From NCBI GenBank assembly GCA_946631535.1, contig CAMPAF010000043.1, positions 1-12,839 of the forward strand: DNA of 12,839 bases, given 5' to 3'. Positions 1 to 5,987 of this stretch are shown piece by piece; within the stretch, counting starts at the first letter, position 1; each line of letters starts with the position of its first letter. This stretch comes from an uncultured Verrucomicrobiota bacterium. Lineage in GTDB: Bacteria; Verrucomicrobiota; Kiritimatiellia; RFP12; UBA1067. The translations under genes and the position numbers were made by a program. A model generated the notes under the pieces. The model had not been told where the DNA came from and ran no database searches. It saw nothing but the letters and a program-made list of their open reading frames with translations.

Positions 1-773
1 GCATCGGCGGCGGCGGTGGCGGCGGCAAGGCCCGCACGTGCAACGGCGGCTGGTGCGGCCCGGTGAAGATCACGGGCGGTCGCCTCGTGGCGGATTCGCT
101 GACATACAGCAAGAACAGCGAGTATTGCGTCGGCGCGGGCATCGGCGGCGCGGGCGTGCGCTACAACGGCGAGCAGACGCCTGGTGCTGCAGGCTATTTG
201 AAGAGCTACGAGCAGACCGGCGGCGACGTGACGGTGCGCGGCGTACGCATCGCCATCGGCGGCGGCGGGCAGAGTTGGAGTGGCGCGACGAATGGCGGCT
301 ATCAGCCGTTCGACACGACGGTAAAGATCACAGGCGGCACGCTAACGGTGGAAGTAGGGGCGCACGGCGTGCATGCGATCGGCGGCATGGAGGACGCGAC
401 GTTCAAGGACTTCGTGCAGGAAACCCCGGAATCCGTCAACCTCAAGAGCGTGACGATCACGGGCGGCAGCGTGAAGCTGGGCGGCGACATCCAGGTGGCG
501 CCGTCGAACACGGTGGGCGAGGCCGTCTTCGCCGCGTCCACGAAGATGAAGCGGATTGATCGCGCGGCGCCGCCGCTCGACGTCTCCTTCGCCGTCACGA
601 ACGGCCTCGCCGAGACGAACTACACCTACGCATACGCGGGCACCGGGCACGCGAATGACGAAAAAGTCTACTTCTGGCTGCCGAACGGCCAGTTCAAGAT
701 CGGTTCCACCGGCGGCGACATGGTCGACGGACAGTGGACGCCATGGAGCGGCATATGGATTGTTATCAGGTAG
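1..773 (+). CDS. Secreted/surface beta-helix repeat protein, C-terminal fragment
   Basis: The reading frame is open from the left edge (first full codon at position 3) to a TAG stop at 771-773, so the true start lies outside the window. The visible ~256 residues are rich in Gly and contain recurring blocks of two kinds: 'GIGGxG'-type glycine turns and 'KITGG/TITGG' strands (ITGGRL, ITGGTL, ITGGSV). This spacing is typical of parallel beta-helix repeats in bacterial surface proteins; I infer a beta-helical fold. The last ~80 residues lose the repeat and look like a separate small C-terminal module ending in Trp-rich sequence. I see no membrane anchor or sorting motif at the C-terminus. Substrate or binding partner cannot be deduced. 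No obvious partner gene lies downstream; rdgB follows after 55 bp. Confidence 0.75.
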   Translation, partial: IGGGGGGGKARTCNGGWCGPVKITGGRLVADSLTYSKNSEYCVGAGIGGAGVRYNGEQTPGAAGYLKSYEQTGGDVTVRGVRIAIGGGGQSWSGATNGGYQPFDTTVKITGGTLTVEVGAHGVHAIGGMEDATFKDFVQETPESVNLKSVTITGGSVKLGGDIQVAPSNTVGEAVFAASTKMKRIDRAAPPLDVSFAVTNGLAETNYTYAYAGTGHANDEKVYFWLPNGQFKIGSTGGDMVDGQWTPWSGIWIVIR

Positions 774-792
774 GCGGTCGTAACTCCATGCG

Positions 793-810
793 GTCGCAAC
801 AAGTTGCGAC
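793..810. terminator. Perfect inverted repeat between genes, possible weak terminator
   Basis: An 8-bp perfect inverted repeat (GTCGCAAC / GTTGCGAC) with a 2-nt centre sits 19 bp after the stop of the beta-helix gene and 18 bp before rdgB. Flanking ATGCG (788-792) and CGCAT (816-820) could extend the stem across a bulge. There is no T-run after it, so it is at best a weak or Rho-assisted terminator. It could equally be a short repetitive palindrome. It occupies the place where the rdgB ribosome binding site would be sought, and no Shine-Dalgarno is visible there. Confidence 0.3.
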
Positions 811-828
811 ACTCCCGCATTAGCCACT

Positions 829-1389
829 ATGAAAACGATAATAATAGCATCGCACAACGTGCACAAGCTCCGGGAAATCGGGCAGCTCCTGCCGGAATGG
901 GAAGTCCGAGGAGAGGACTCCGGCGCGGAGGAGACGGCAGACGACTTCGCCGGCAACGCGCGAATCAAGGCGCGCGCCATCGCGCCGCTCCATCCGGGAG
1001 CGTGGGTGATGGCGGACGATTCGGGACTCGAGGTGGCGGCGCTCGGCGGAGCGCCGGGCGTCCGCTCCGCCCGCTACGCCGGCGGGGACGGCGACACGCC
1101 GGCAAACAACGCGCTCCTGCTGAAGAACCTTGCGGGCGTGACCGACCGGCGGGCCCGCTTCACATGCGTGGTCGTGCTCATAGCGCCGGACGGCACGGAG
1201 CATGTGCTGGAAGGGCATTGCCCCGGCCGCATCGCCGAAGCGCCATCCGGCACGGGCGGGTTCGGATACGACCCGCTCTTCGTGCCGGACGGATATGACT
1301 GCTCGTTCGCCGAGCTGTCAGCGGAGGAGAAGAACGCGATCTCCCATCGCGGACGCGCGCTTGCCGCTGTCCGCGAGCTGCTCGGCTAG
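829..1389 (+). CDS. rdgB: RdgB/HAM1-type non-canonical purine NTP pyrophosphatase
   Basis: 186 residues, the usual length for this family. It hydrolyses ITP, dITP and XTP to the monophosphate plus pyrophosphate, keeping deaminated purines out of DNA and RNA; cytosolic. Family signatures are all present: the N-terminal S8-x-N10-x-x-K13 substrate loop with E16, FxGNAxxKA near residues 40-48, the catalytic ADDSGLEV block at 62-69, the APGVxSARYAG stretch, GGFGYDPLF, and the C-terminal EKNxISHRGRAL. No key residue is missing. ATG 829 is chosen because the family starts directly with the beta-strand before SxN; there is no clear Shine-Dalgarno upstream. It converges on the small Cys-rich gene on the other strand, with 14 bp between the stop codons. 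Confidence 0.97.
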   Translation: MKTIIIASHNVHKLREIGQLLPEWEVRGEDSGAEETADDFAGNARIKARAIAPLHPGAWVMADDSGLEVAALGGAPGVRSARYAGGDGDTPANNALLLKNLAGVTDRRARFTCVVVLIAPDGTEHVLEGHCPGRIAEAPSGTGGFGYDPLFVPDGYDCSFAELSAEEKNAISHRGRALAAVRELLG

Positions 1390-1403
1390 GAGGTCTCTCG
1401 GGG

Positions 1404-1838
1404 TTACTTCTTCGCGGCCGGCTTCTTGTCAGCCGGCTTCTTCGCGGCCGCGGACTGGTTGCGGTGCTGCGAGCAGTAGCGGTAGCCATCGTCGGGCTTG
1501 CGCGTGCAGCGGGTTCCTTCCCACGTCATGGCGCAGCACTGGTCCACGGGCTTGGCGGGCTTGACGTTGGCGGCGTGCTGCGCGCAGTAGTCGGTGTCGC
1601 CCACCTTCTTGTGCTTGCAGCGTGTGCCGGCTGCGGTCACCGCCCAGCATTGCCCGTCGTCCTTCTCCTTCGACTGCGCGGACGGCTTCGCCTGGTGGGC
1701 GTGTCCGATGCAGTACTTGCTGCCCTCGGCGGCCTCGCGCTTGCAGCGCTTGCCTTCCTGCGTGGTGCCTGCGCACTGCGCGGCGAACGTCATCGTGGCC
1801 ATCAGGCCAGCTGCGAACATCAGGATCAGGTTCTTCAT
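1404..1838 (-). CDS. Exported protein with three Cys3His repeats and Lys-rich tail
   Basis: 144 residues. Residues 1-19 form a signal peptide (Lys3, hydrophobic core, cleavage near A19-A20). The mature part has three repeats of identical spacing, C-x9-C-x10-C-x2-H: C22/C32/C43/H46, C64/C74/C85/H88 and C101/C111/C122/H125. Each repeat also shares a 'T-x-x-G-x-R-C' core and an aromatic residue before the third Cys. The repeats look like small zinc-binding knuckles; from memory they resemble short bacterial domains of unknown function (DUF5763-like). The tail from about residue 130 is Lys/Ala/Pro-rich. The ATG at 1838 is preferred over an upstream in-frame start at 2024 because it gives the signal peptide, has GAGAGG 7 nt upstream and lies below a -10 element. 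Metal binding and function are inference; the export signal and the repeat are directly visible. Confidence 0.8.
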   Translation of the reverse strand: MKNLILMFAAGLMATMTFAAQCAGTTQEGKRCKREAAEGSKYCIGHAHQAKPSAQSKEKDDGQCWAVTAAGTRCKHKKVGDTDYCAQHAANVKPAKPVDQCCAMTWEGTRCTRKPDDGYRYCSQHRNQSAAAKKPADKKPAAKK

Positions 1839-1878
1839 GTATTGCCTCTCGCTGTTGTGGTTGAGATTTGACGCGACT

Positions 1879-1884
1879 ATTCTA
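1879..1884 (-). promoter_or_regulatory. Candidate -10 box for the Cys3His-repeat gene
   Basis: On the minus strand TAGAAT lies 40 bp before the ATG at 1838, giving a predicted leader of about 34 nt that contains the GAGAGG ribosome binding site. I find no good -35 hexamer 16-18 bp upstream. The same intergenic region (1839-2044) also holds the plus-strand promoter of the discoidin-like gene, so the two genes are divergently transcribed. Confidence 0.35.
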
Positions 1885-1976
1885 CCATATTTCCCGCATC
1901 CCGGCGCAGGTGTCGTTCGAATCTCGTTTAGAGCTGGAAACAGCTTGAATGGAAGGGAGGATGCCCCAATGGACAC

Positions 1977-2005
1977 TTGCCATGGGGCGGCGGTTCTGAT
2001 AGAAT
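1977..2005 (+). promoter_or_regulatory. Sigma70-type promoter for the discoidin-like gene
   Basis: TTGCCA (1977-1982) and TAGAAT (2000-2005) are separated by exactly 17 bp, a good sigma70-like promoter. Transcription would start near 2012, leaving a ~33 nt leader with AAAGGA just before the ATG at 2045. The -35 hexamer overlaps the right arm of an imperfect inverted repeat, GCCCCA-a-TGG (1963-1972) / CCA-TGGGGC (1980-1988). That could be an operator or a DNA hairpin. Confidence 0.55.
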
Positions 2006-2044
2006 ATCTCCATTCGCTTTTCAAGTACCAGAAAGGAAAAAGAC

Positions 2045-2698
2045 ATGAAGAAGCTGATGATCCTTGGCGCCGTCGCGTTCTGCGCGGCAGGCATGTTCGC
2101 GGAGAAGGTGGCTATCAAGTTCGAGCTGCCGCCGCCACACTCGAGCGGCACACCGAAGGAGATCAAGAGCGACAACCTGGAGCCGGATCCCGGCCCCGGC
2201 AAGCTTCGCGCGCCTATCATGGTGGAGCCCGAGTTCACGAAGAAGCTCACCACCGAGAACACGAAGGTTACCACGAGCGAGGAGGCCGTGACGGGCGACA
2301 ACGACTACGTGGTGGACGGCGACAAGACGCCTGACGCCACCTCGATGCTCCAGCTTCCCGGCGGCCTGCAGTGGGTGCAGCTAGACCTCGGCGCCGAGCA
2401 CACGATCGCCGCGGTGTGCGTGTGGCACGACCAGGGCGACGAGCGCGTCTACAAGGATGTGATCGTGCAGATCTCGAACGACGCGAACTTCGTGGACGGC
2501 GTGAAGACGATCTTCAACAACGACCACGACAACACCGCCAAGCTCGGCGCGGGCAAGGACAAGGAGTACCGCGAGCGCAACGACGGCCGTCCGATGGACG
2601 CCAAGCTCACGAAGGGCCGCTACGTGCGCTGCTACTCAAACGGCTCCACCTCCGAGCCGGTGAACAACTACATCGAGATCGAAGTATTCGGCAAGTGA
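2045..2698 (+). CDS. Secreted protein with F5/8 type C (discoidin-like) domain
   Basis: 217 residues. Residues 1-19 are a signal peptide (MKK start, hydrophobic core, cleavage after MFA). A Pro-rich linker is followed by a galactose-binding-like domain from about residue 70 to the end. Its marks are a 'DGDKTPD' calcium-loop-like stretch, WVQLDLG, then YKDVIVQISND, and the closing GRYVRCY and YIEIEVFG strands. These are hallmarks of discoidin/F5-8C domains, which bind carbohydrates or other ligands. No catalytic domain is attached, so it is probably a stand-alone binding protein outside the cytoplasm or in the periplasm. AAAGGA lies upstream of the ATG, and a convincing promoter precedes it. 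Its TGA stop shares one base with the ATG of the next gene. Ligand unknown. Confidence 0.85.
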   Translation: MKKLMILGAVAFCAAGMFAEKVAIKFELPPPHSSGTPKEIKSDNLEPDPGPGKLRAPIMVEPEFTKKLTTENTKVTTSEEAVTGDNDYVVDGDKTPDATSMLQLPGGLQWVQLDLGAEHTIAAVCVWHDQGDERVYKDVIVQISNDANFVDGVKTIFNNDHDNTAKLGAGKDKEYRERNDGRPMDAKLTKGRYVRCYSNGSTSEPVNNYIEIEVFGK

Positions 2699-3363
2699 TG
2701 TCGATAGGCGACATCGCTCTCGAGTTCTGCGGACGCGGCGGCAAGAGATTGCGGCCGCGTCTGTGCAAGGCCGCCTTCGAGCGATGCGGCGGAACGGGGA
2801 ACATCGGCGGCGTGTGCGACGCGATAGAGTGCTTCCACAAGGCGTCGCTCATACACGACGACATCCAGGACGGCGACGAGGAACGCTACGGGCGGCCGAC
2901 CGTGTGGAAGGAGCATGGCGTGCCGGTGGCAATCGCGGCCGGCGACTGGCTGGTGGCGCACGGGTACCGCCTGATCACGGAAAGCGGATTCGCGGCCATG
3001 CCGCGGATGATCCACGCGGCCGTCCTCTCCCACGTGAGGCTCTGCGAAGGGCAGGGCGACGACCTGCTGGTGGGCAGCAACCAACAGCCAGCAGCCAGCA
3101 GTCAGCTGCCAACTGCCAACTACGTTTCAGTGTGCGAGCGAAAGACCGGCGAGGCGTTCGCCCTGGCGGCGCAGCTGGGGGCGCTGGCGGCGGGTGCGGA
3201 CGACGCGCCGTTCCGACGGTACGGCCTGGCGTACGGCGTGCTGTTCCAGATCAACGACGACATAGCGGACGGCGCCAACCCGGCGCCGCTCGCGGAGCTC
3301 AAGAGGGAATATGAAGACAAGACCGCTCTTTATCGTGATGAGTGCGCCATCGGGGTGTGGTAA
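2698..3363 (+). CDS. Short polyprenyl (isoprenyl) diphosphate synthetase
   Basis: 221 residues of the trans-isoprenyl diphosphate synthase fold, which joins IPP to allylic diphosphates. Motifs: GGKRLRP at 14-20, first Asp-rich motif H53-D54-D55-x-x-D58 followed by ERYGRPT, GQGDD at 118-122, the K149-T150-G151 motif, and second Asp-rich motif D187-D188-x-x-D191. It is short at both ends. Only 13 residues precede GGKR, where the family usually has about 40, and only 30 follow the second Asp motif. Residues ~128-142 are encoded by a 7-bp tandem repeat and look inserted between GQxxD and KT. The ATG overlaps the previous stop by one base, which suggests translational coupling; no Shine-Dalgarno is clear. 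The last 53 bases overlap gmk. All catalytic motifs remain, so it may be active, but degeneration is possible. Chain length of product unknown. Confidence 0.85.
   Translation: MSIGDIALEFCGRGGKRLRPRLCKAAFERCGGTGNIGGVCDAIECFHKASLIHDDIQDGDEERYGRPTVWKEHGVPVAIAAGDWLVAHGYRLITESGFAAMPRMIHAAVLSHVRLCEGQGDDLLVGSNQQPAASSQLPTANYVSVCERKTGEAFALAAQLGALAAGADDAPFRRYGLAYGVLFQINDDIADGANPAPLAELKREYEDKTALYRDECAIGVW
3081..3122. repeat. Six 7-bp tandem units inside the polyprenyl synthetase gene
   Basis: Six consecutive 7-mers: CCAACAG, CCAGCAG, CCAGCAG, TCAGCTG, CCAACTG, CCAACTA. Total 42 bp = 14 codons, so the reading frame is kept. The encoded peptide is Gln/Ala/Ser-rich and sits where family members have a short loop between the GQxxD and KT motifs. 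Confidence 0.8.
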
Positions 3364-3913
3364 GTCCACCCTGATCGACATGCTCCTGCAGGAGTATCCC
3401 GACCTGCAGTATTCGATCTCCTGCACGACGCGCGCGCCGCGCGGCGACGAGGAGGACGGGATCGACTACCACTTCCTCACGGTAGACCGCTTCCGCGAGC
3501 TTCTGGCCGATGGCGCGTTCCTGGAGCACGCCGAGGTGCACGGCAACTTCTACGGCACGTTGCGCCAGCCCATCGTCGACGTGCTCAACGAGGGCAACTC
3601 GATGATCCTCGACATCGACGTGGTGGGCGCCGCCAAGGTGCGCCACCAGGTGATGCACCACCTGCCGCCGGAAGACCCGCTCCGCGCGGGCTACATCGAC
3701 ATCTTCATCAATCCTCCGTCGATGGAGGAACTGCGCGCTCGGCTGGTCGGGCGCGGCACGGACGCGCCCGACGTCATCGAGCGCCGCCTCGCGAACGCCG
3801 AGGGCGAGATGGCCCGCGCCGGCGAATACATGTTCCAGGTGACTAACGACGAGCTCGCTGTCGCGTACAAGCGCCTCTGCGACCTCATCGATGCCAAAAG
3901 TGGCCGGATGTGA
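3311..3913 (+). CDS. gmk: Guanylate kinase
   Basis: 200 residues, normal family length. It phosphorylates GMP/dGMP to GDP/dGDP with ATP in the cytosol. The P-loop APSGCGKST is at residues 12-20, followed by SCTTRAPRxDEEDGxDYHF (the GMP-binding Arg and Tyr region), the EHAEVHGNFYGT motif, ILDIDVVGA, and the lid-side FINPPSxEELxxRLxxRGTD, with xYxxxVTND near the end. All hallmark residues are present. Start at 3311 is supported by GAGGG just upstream (3303-3307) and by full-length alignment to the family. The first 53 bases overlap the end of the polyprenyl synthetase gene, so the two are almost certainly cotranscribed. Spacing from Shine-Dalgarno to ATG is short (3 nt). Confidence 0.97.
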   Translation: MKTRPLFIVMSAPSGCGKSTLIDMLLQEYPDLQYSISCTTRAPRGDEEDGIDYHFLTVDRFRELLADGAFLEHAEVHGNFYGTLRQPIVDVLNEGNSMILDIDVVGAAKVRHQVMHHLPPEDPLRAGYIDIFINPPSMEELRARLVGRGTDAPDVIERRLANAEGEMARAGEYMFQVTNDELAVAYKRLCDLIDAKSGRM

Positions 3914-3914
3914 T

Positions 3915-3946
3915 AAGGTTGAAGGGTTAAAAGGTTGAATGGTTGA
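3915..3946. repeat. Four degenerate 8-bp tandem units after gmk
   Basis: AAGGTTGA, AGGGTTAA, AAGGTTGA, ATGGTTGA in direct succession, starting two bases after the gmk stop. This tract and the structured repeat at 4002 account for most of the 263-bp gap 3914-4176. The stretch 3950-4001 shows nothing recognisable. Confidence 0.7.
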
Positions 3947-4001
3947 AAAGTGTAGCCCGCCGCCTACGCTTCGCGCAGGAATGTAAATGAGGATAAGTTT
4001 C

Positions 4002-4155
4002 GTTGAAAAGGAAACAACCATGACAACTGATAAAAACAACTTTTGTTATCCGGGCGCAACTGCGCCCGGTTTCAAGATCGCCGCGCGGTTGCGCGGCGAG
4101 AAAGAAGATGTTGTTTTTACAAGTTGTTCCGGTTGTTTCCAAAAGAACTTACAGG
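4002..4155. repeat. Structured inverted-repeat element, copy 1
   Basis: 154 bp, about 90% identical to 5149-5300 and in the same orientation. Outer imperfect arms at 4010-4040 and 4110-4140 pair 26 of 31 positions (GGAAACAACC, ACAACT and TAAAAACAAC blocks separated by small symmetric mismatches). Between them lie two GC-rich hairpins, each with an 8-bp stem and 4-nt loop: 4050-4069 (loop AACT) and 4079-4098 (loop GGTT). No transposase is encoded. The right edge is 21 bp before the ATG of the S66 peptidase. It may be a MITE-like or REP-like element, or a structured RNA; the sequence alone does not decide. Confidence 0.85.
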
Positions 4156-4176
4156 CAAGATGACAGGAGGAAGCTG

Positions 4177-5148
4177 ATGAGGCAAGTGATGGCGGTTGTT
4201 GCGGGGATGACGATGGCGCTGGGCGCGGCTGAGCCGAAGGCGCTGGATTTCGGCGGATGTTTCCCGACGGGGACGATCCGCACGGTGGCGCTCGTGATGC
4301 CGGCGAGCATCCAGCCGAAGGCGAACTTCGATCGCGGCAAGGCCGCGCTCGAGTCGGCCGGCTACAAGGTGAAGGTGATGCCGCGCCTCAACTTCAAGAA
4401 GGTCGCTTCTGTTGAGGACCGCGTGGCCGACTTCGAGCAGGCGTGGATGGATCCCGAGGTGGACCTCGTCCTGTGCGCGCGCGGCGGAACCGGCGCGGAG
4501 GACCTGCTGGACAAGCTCGACTGGGCGAAGCTCCGCACGCGCAAGCAGCGCGTGCTGGGCTTCAGCAACATCACGATGCTGCTCAACGCGATGCTGAAGG
4601 AGAAGGCAGGGCATCCGTTCTCCGGCCCGACGCTCAGCCAGCTCCTGTACGCGAGGTCGGAAACGCTGGACTGGCTCTCCAAGGCGATTGCGGAGGAGAA
4701 GCCGATGCCCGACGTGAAGCTGAGGCCGTTGCGTCCCGGCGCATGCAAGGGACCTGCCTGCGGCGGACACACCGCGCTTGTCCTGAAAGGCATCCAGATG
4801 GGCTGGGCGGCGGACACCAAGGGGCGCATCGTGTTTCTGGAAACGAGCGTCCGCGAGCCTTCCGTGATCCGCAAGACGCTCGACGACATCGTGGCCAGCG
4901 GCTACTTCAACGGATGCGCGGGTGTCGTCTTCGGCGAGCTTACGCCTGGCGGACCGAACCGCAAGAAGCTGACGGGCAAGGCGCTCGCGGACGCGCGAGC
5001 GGAAGTGGCGCAGATCCGCAAGGACTTCGCGGCAAAGATGTCCTGCCCGGTCTACGAGGGCTATCCCTACGGGCATGTGGCGAAGAGCTACGCGATCGAC
5101 TTCCTGCGCGAGAAGACGATTTCTTCTGAAGGAAGCCTTAATCAGTAG
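4177..5148 (+). CDS. Exported S66-family LD-carboxypeptidase (LdcA/MccF-like)
   Basis: 323 residues. S66 serine peptidases cleave an L,D-bond in murein tetrapeptides (LdcA) or act on microcin-type substrates (MccF). The Ser-Glu-His triad is visible: S130 in LGFSNIT (family GxSDxT), E222 in VFLET, and H300 in GYPYGH. The upstream CARGGTG (100-106) is the conserved Arg-Gly-Gly turn, and VVFGEL precedes the His region. Residues 1-18 look like a signal peptide, suggesting a periplasmic site, unlike cytosolic E. coli LdcA. ATG 4177 is chosen for the perfect AGGAGG 6 nt upstream; the frame stays open back to 4108, but that part lies inside repeat copy 1. The gene is bracketed by the two repeat copies, the second beginning at the base after its TAG, between gmk and cmk. 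LdcA versus MccF-like role is unresolved. Confidence 0.9.
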   Translation: MRQVMAVVAGMTMALGAAEPKALDFGGCFPTGTIRTVALVMPASIQPKANFDRGKAALESAGYKVKVMPRLNFKKVASVEDRVADFEQAWMDPEVDLVLCARGGTGAEDLLDKLDWAKLRTRKQRVLGFSNITMLLNAMLKEKAGHPFSGPTLSQLLYARSETLDWLSKAIAEEKPMPDVKLRPLRPGACKGPACGGHTALVLKGIQMGWAADTKGRIVFLETSVREPSVIRKTLDDIVASGYFNGCAGVVFGELTPGGPNRKKLTGKALADARAEVAQIRKDFAAKMSCPVYEGYPYGHVAKSYAIDFLREKTISSEGSLNQ

Positions 5149-5300
5149 GTTGAAAAGGAAACAACCATGACAACTGATAAAAACAACTTTTCCCATCCGG
5201 GCGCAACTGCGCCCGGTTTCAAGAGCGCCGCGCAGTTGCGCGGCGGAAAAAGCGGTTGTTTTTACAAGTTGTTTCTGTTGTTTCCAAAAGAACTTAAAGG
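5149..5300. repeat. Structured inverted-repeat element, copy 2
   Basis: 152 bp direct copy of 4002-4155, starting at the base after the S66 gene stop and ending inside the cmk Shine-Dalgarno. Arms at 5157-5187 and 5255-5285; hairpins at 5197-5216 (loop AACT) and 5226-5245 (loop AGTT). The two loops with flanking pairs are exact reverse complements of each other. Differences from copy 1 cluster between the left arm and first hairpin, after the second hairpin (2-bp indel), and at isolated sites in the right arm and second loop. The last bases, AAAGG, form part of the AAAGGAG ribosome binding site of cmk. Confidence 0.85.
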
Positions 5301-5309
5301 AGCGAAACT

Positions 5310-5987
5310 ATGGACGAGAAGAGGGTGATTGCGATCGATGGTCCAAGCGGGGCCGGGAAAAGTTCTGTCTCGAAGCGCGTGGGCGCGAAGCTCGGCTACC
5401 TGCATGTGGATTCGGGCGCGCTATACCGCATCATGACGTGGCAGTGCCTGGTGCATGGCGTGGACACGTCTGATCCCGAGGCCGTTGCCGCCTGCGCGGA
5501 CAAGGTGGAGATAGAGTGCCGACCGGAGAACGGCGCAATCGCCTACTACGTGGGCGGCGAGGCGCCTGGCGACCGTATCCGCACGCCCGAGATCAACGCG
5601 CACGCCTCGCCAGTGGCGACTGTCAAGGCCGTCCGCGACCGCATCACCGCGCTCCTGCGCGGCATGACGCAGTACGGCAACCTGGTCGTGGAAGGGCGCG
5701 ACATCACCACGGCCGTGTTCCCGGATTCGCCCGCCCGCTTCTACCTCACCGCCTCCGCCGAGGCGCGCGCCGCGCGCCGCCAGAAGGAAGAGGTGGAGAA
5801 GGGGATCGCCAACCAGACGGCCGAGGCGGTGAAGGCGTCGCTCCTCGCGCGCGACGCGATCGACTCCACGCGCAAGTACGCGCCGCTCCGCAAGGCGGAC
5901 GGCGCGCTCGAGATCGACTCCACGAACCTCACGATCGACCAGACGGTCCAGGCGGTACTTGACGCGTTGCCGGCGGAATGGAAATGA
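5310..5987 (+). CDS. cmk: Cytidylate kinase
   Basis: 225 residues, normal length. It phosphorylates CMP/dCMP with ATP in the cytosol. The P-loop GPSGAGKSS is at residues 11-19, followed by the CMP-binding VDSGALYR, the IRTPEINxxAS block with VRxxxxxLLR, VVEGRDITTAVFPD (the VGRDxxT-type substrate motif), the lid with RRQKE, and RDAIDSTRKYAPLRKADGA with the C-terminal IDST. Nothing essential is missing. The start is fixed by AAAGGAG (5296-5302) 7 nt before ATG 5310, at the right border of repeat copy 2. It overlaps the next gene by 10 bp. Without the S66 gene and repeats it would lie close behind gmk, so both nucleotide kinases may have been neighbours originally. Confidence 0.97.
   Translation: MDEKRVIAIDGPSGAGKSSVSKRVGAKLGYLHVDSGALYRIMTWQCLVHGVDTSDPEAVAACADKVEIECRPENGAIAYYVGGEAPGDRIRTPEINAHASPVATVKAVRDRITALLRGMTQYGNLVVEGRDITTAVFPDSPARFYLTASAEARAARRQKEEVEKGIANQTAEAVKASLLARDAIDSTRKYAPLRKADGALEIDSTNLTIDQTVQAVLDALPAEWK

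Noticed and set aside
1839..2024. 62-residue N-terminal extension of the Cys3His-repeat protein
   Set aside because: The extension would place the signal peptide internally and runs through the promoter region; the ATG at 1838 has a GAGAGG site.
2371..2697. Upstream extension of the polyprenyl synthetase frame to supply the missing N-terminus
   Set aside because: This stretch reads the discoidin gene in a shifted frame and gives Arg/Gly-rich sequence without synthetase helices.
3081..3122. CRISPR-like array
   Set aside because: Units are 7 bp with no spacers; it is a simple tandem repeat, and no cas gene is present.
4020..4163. A 47-codon ORF inside repeat copy 1 with a plausible ribosome binding site (AAAAGGAA before ATG 4020), with a related ORF in copy 2 from 5167
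   Set aside because: In the shared frame, every codon that differs between the copies changes the amino acid, and the 2-bp indel then shifts the C-terminus. This is the opposite of protein-level conservation, while stems and loop pairing are kept. I treat it as non-coding.
4117..5196. Long minus-strand open frame opposite the S66 gene
   Set aside because: It is a GC-rich antisense shadow with Arg/His/Leu-rich low-complexity translation; the plus strand carries a complete S66 catalytic triad.
4002..5300. The repeats as integron attC sites flanking a gene cassette
   Set aside because: The single-gene bracket and imperfect palindromes are suggestive. However, I cannot find the RYYYAAC / GTTRRRY core sites at the ends, and no integrase is in the window. 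The two internal perfect hairpins are also not an attC feature.
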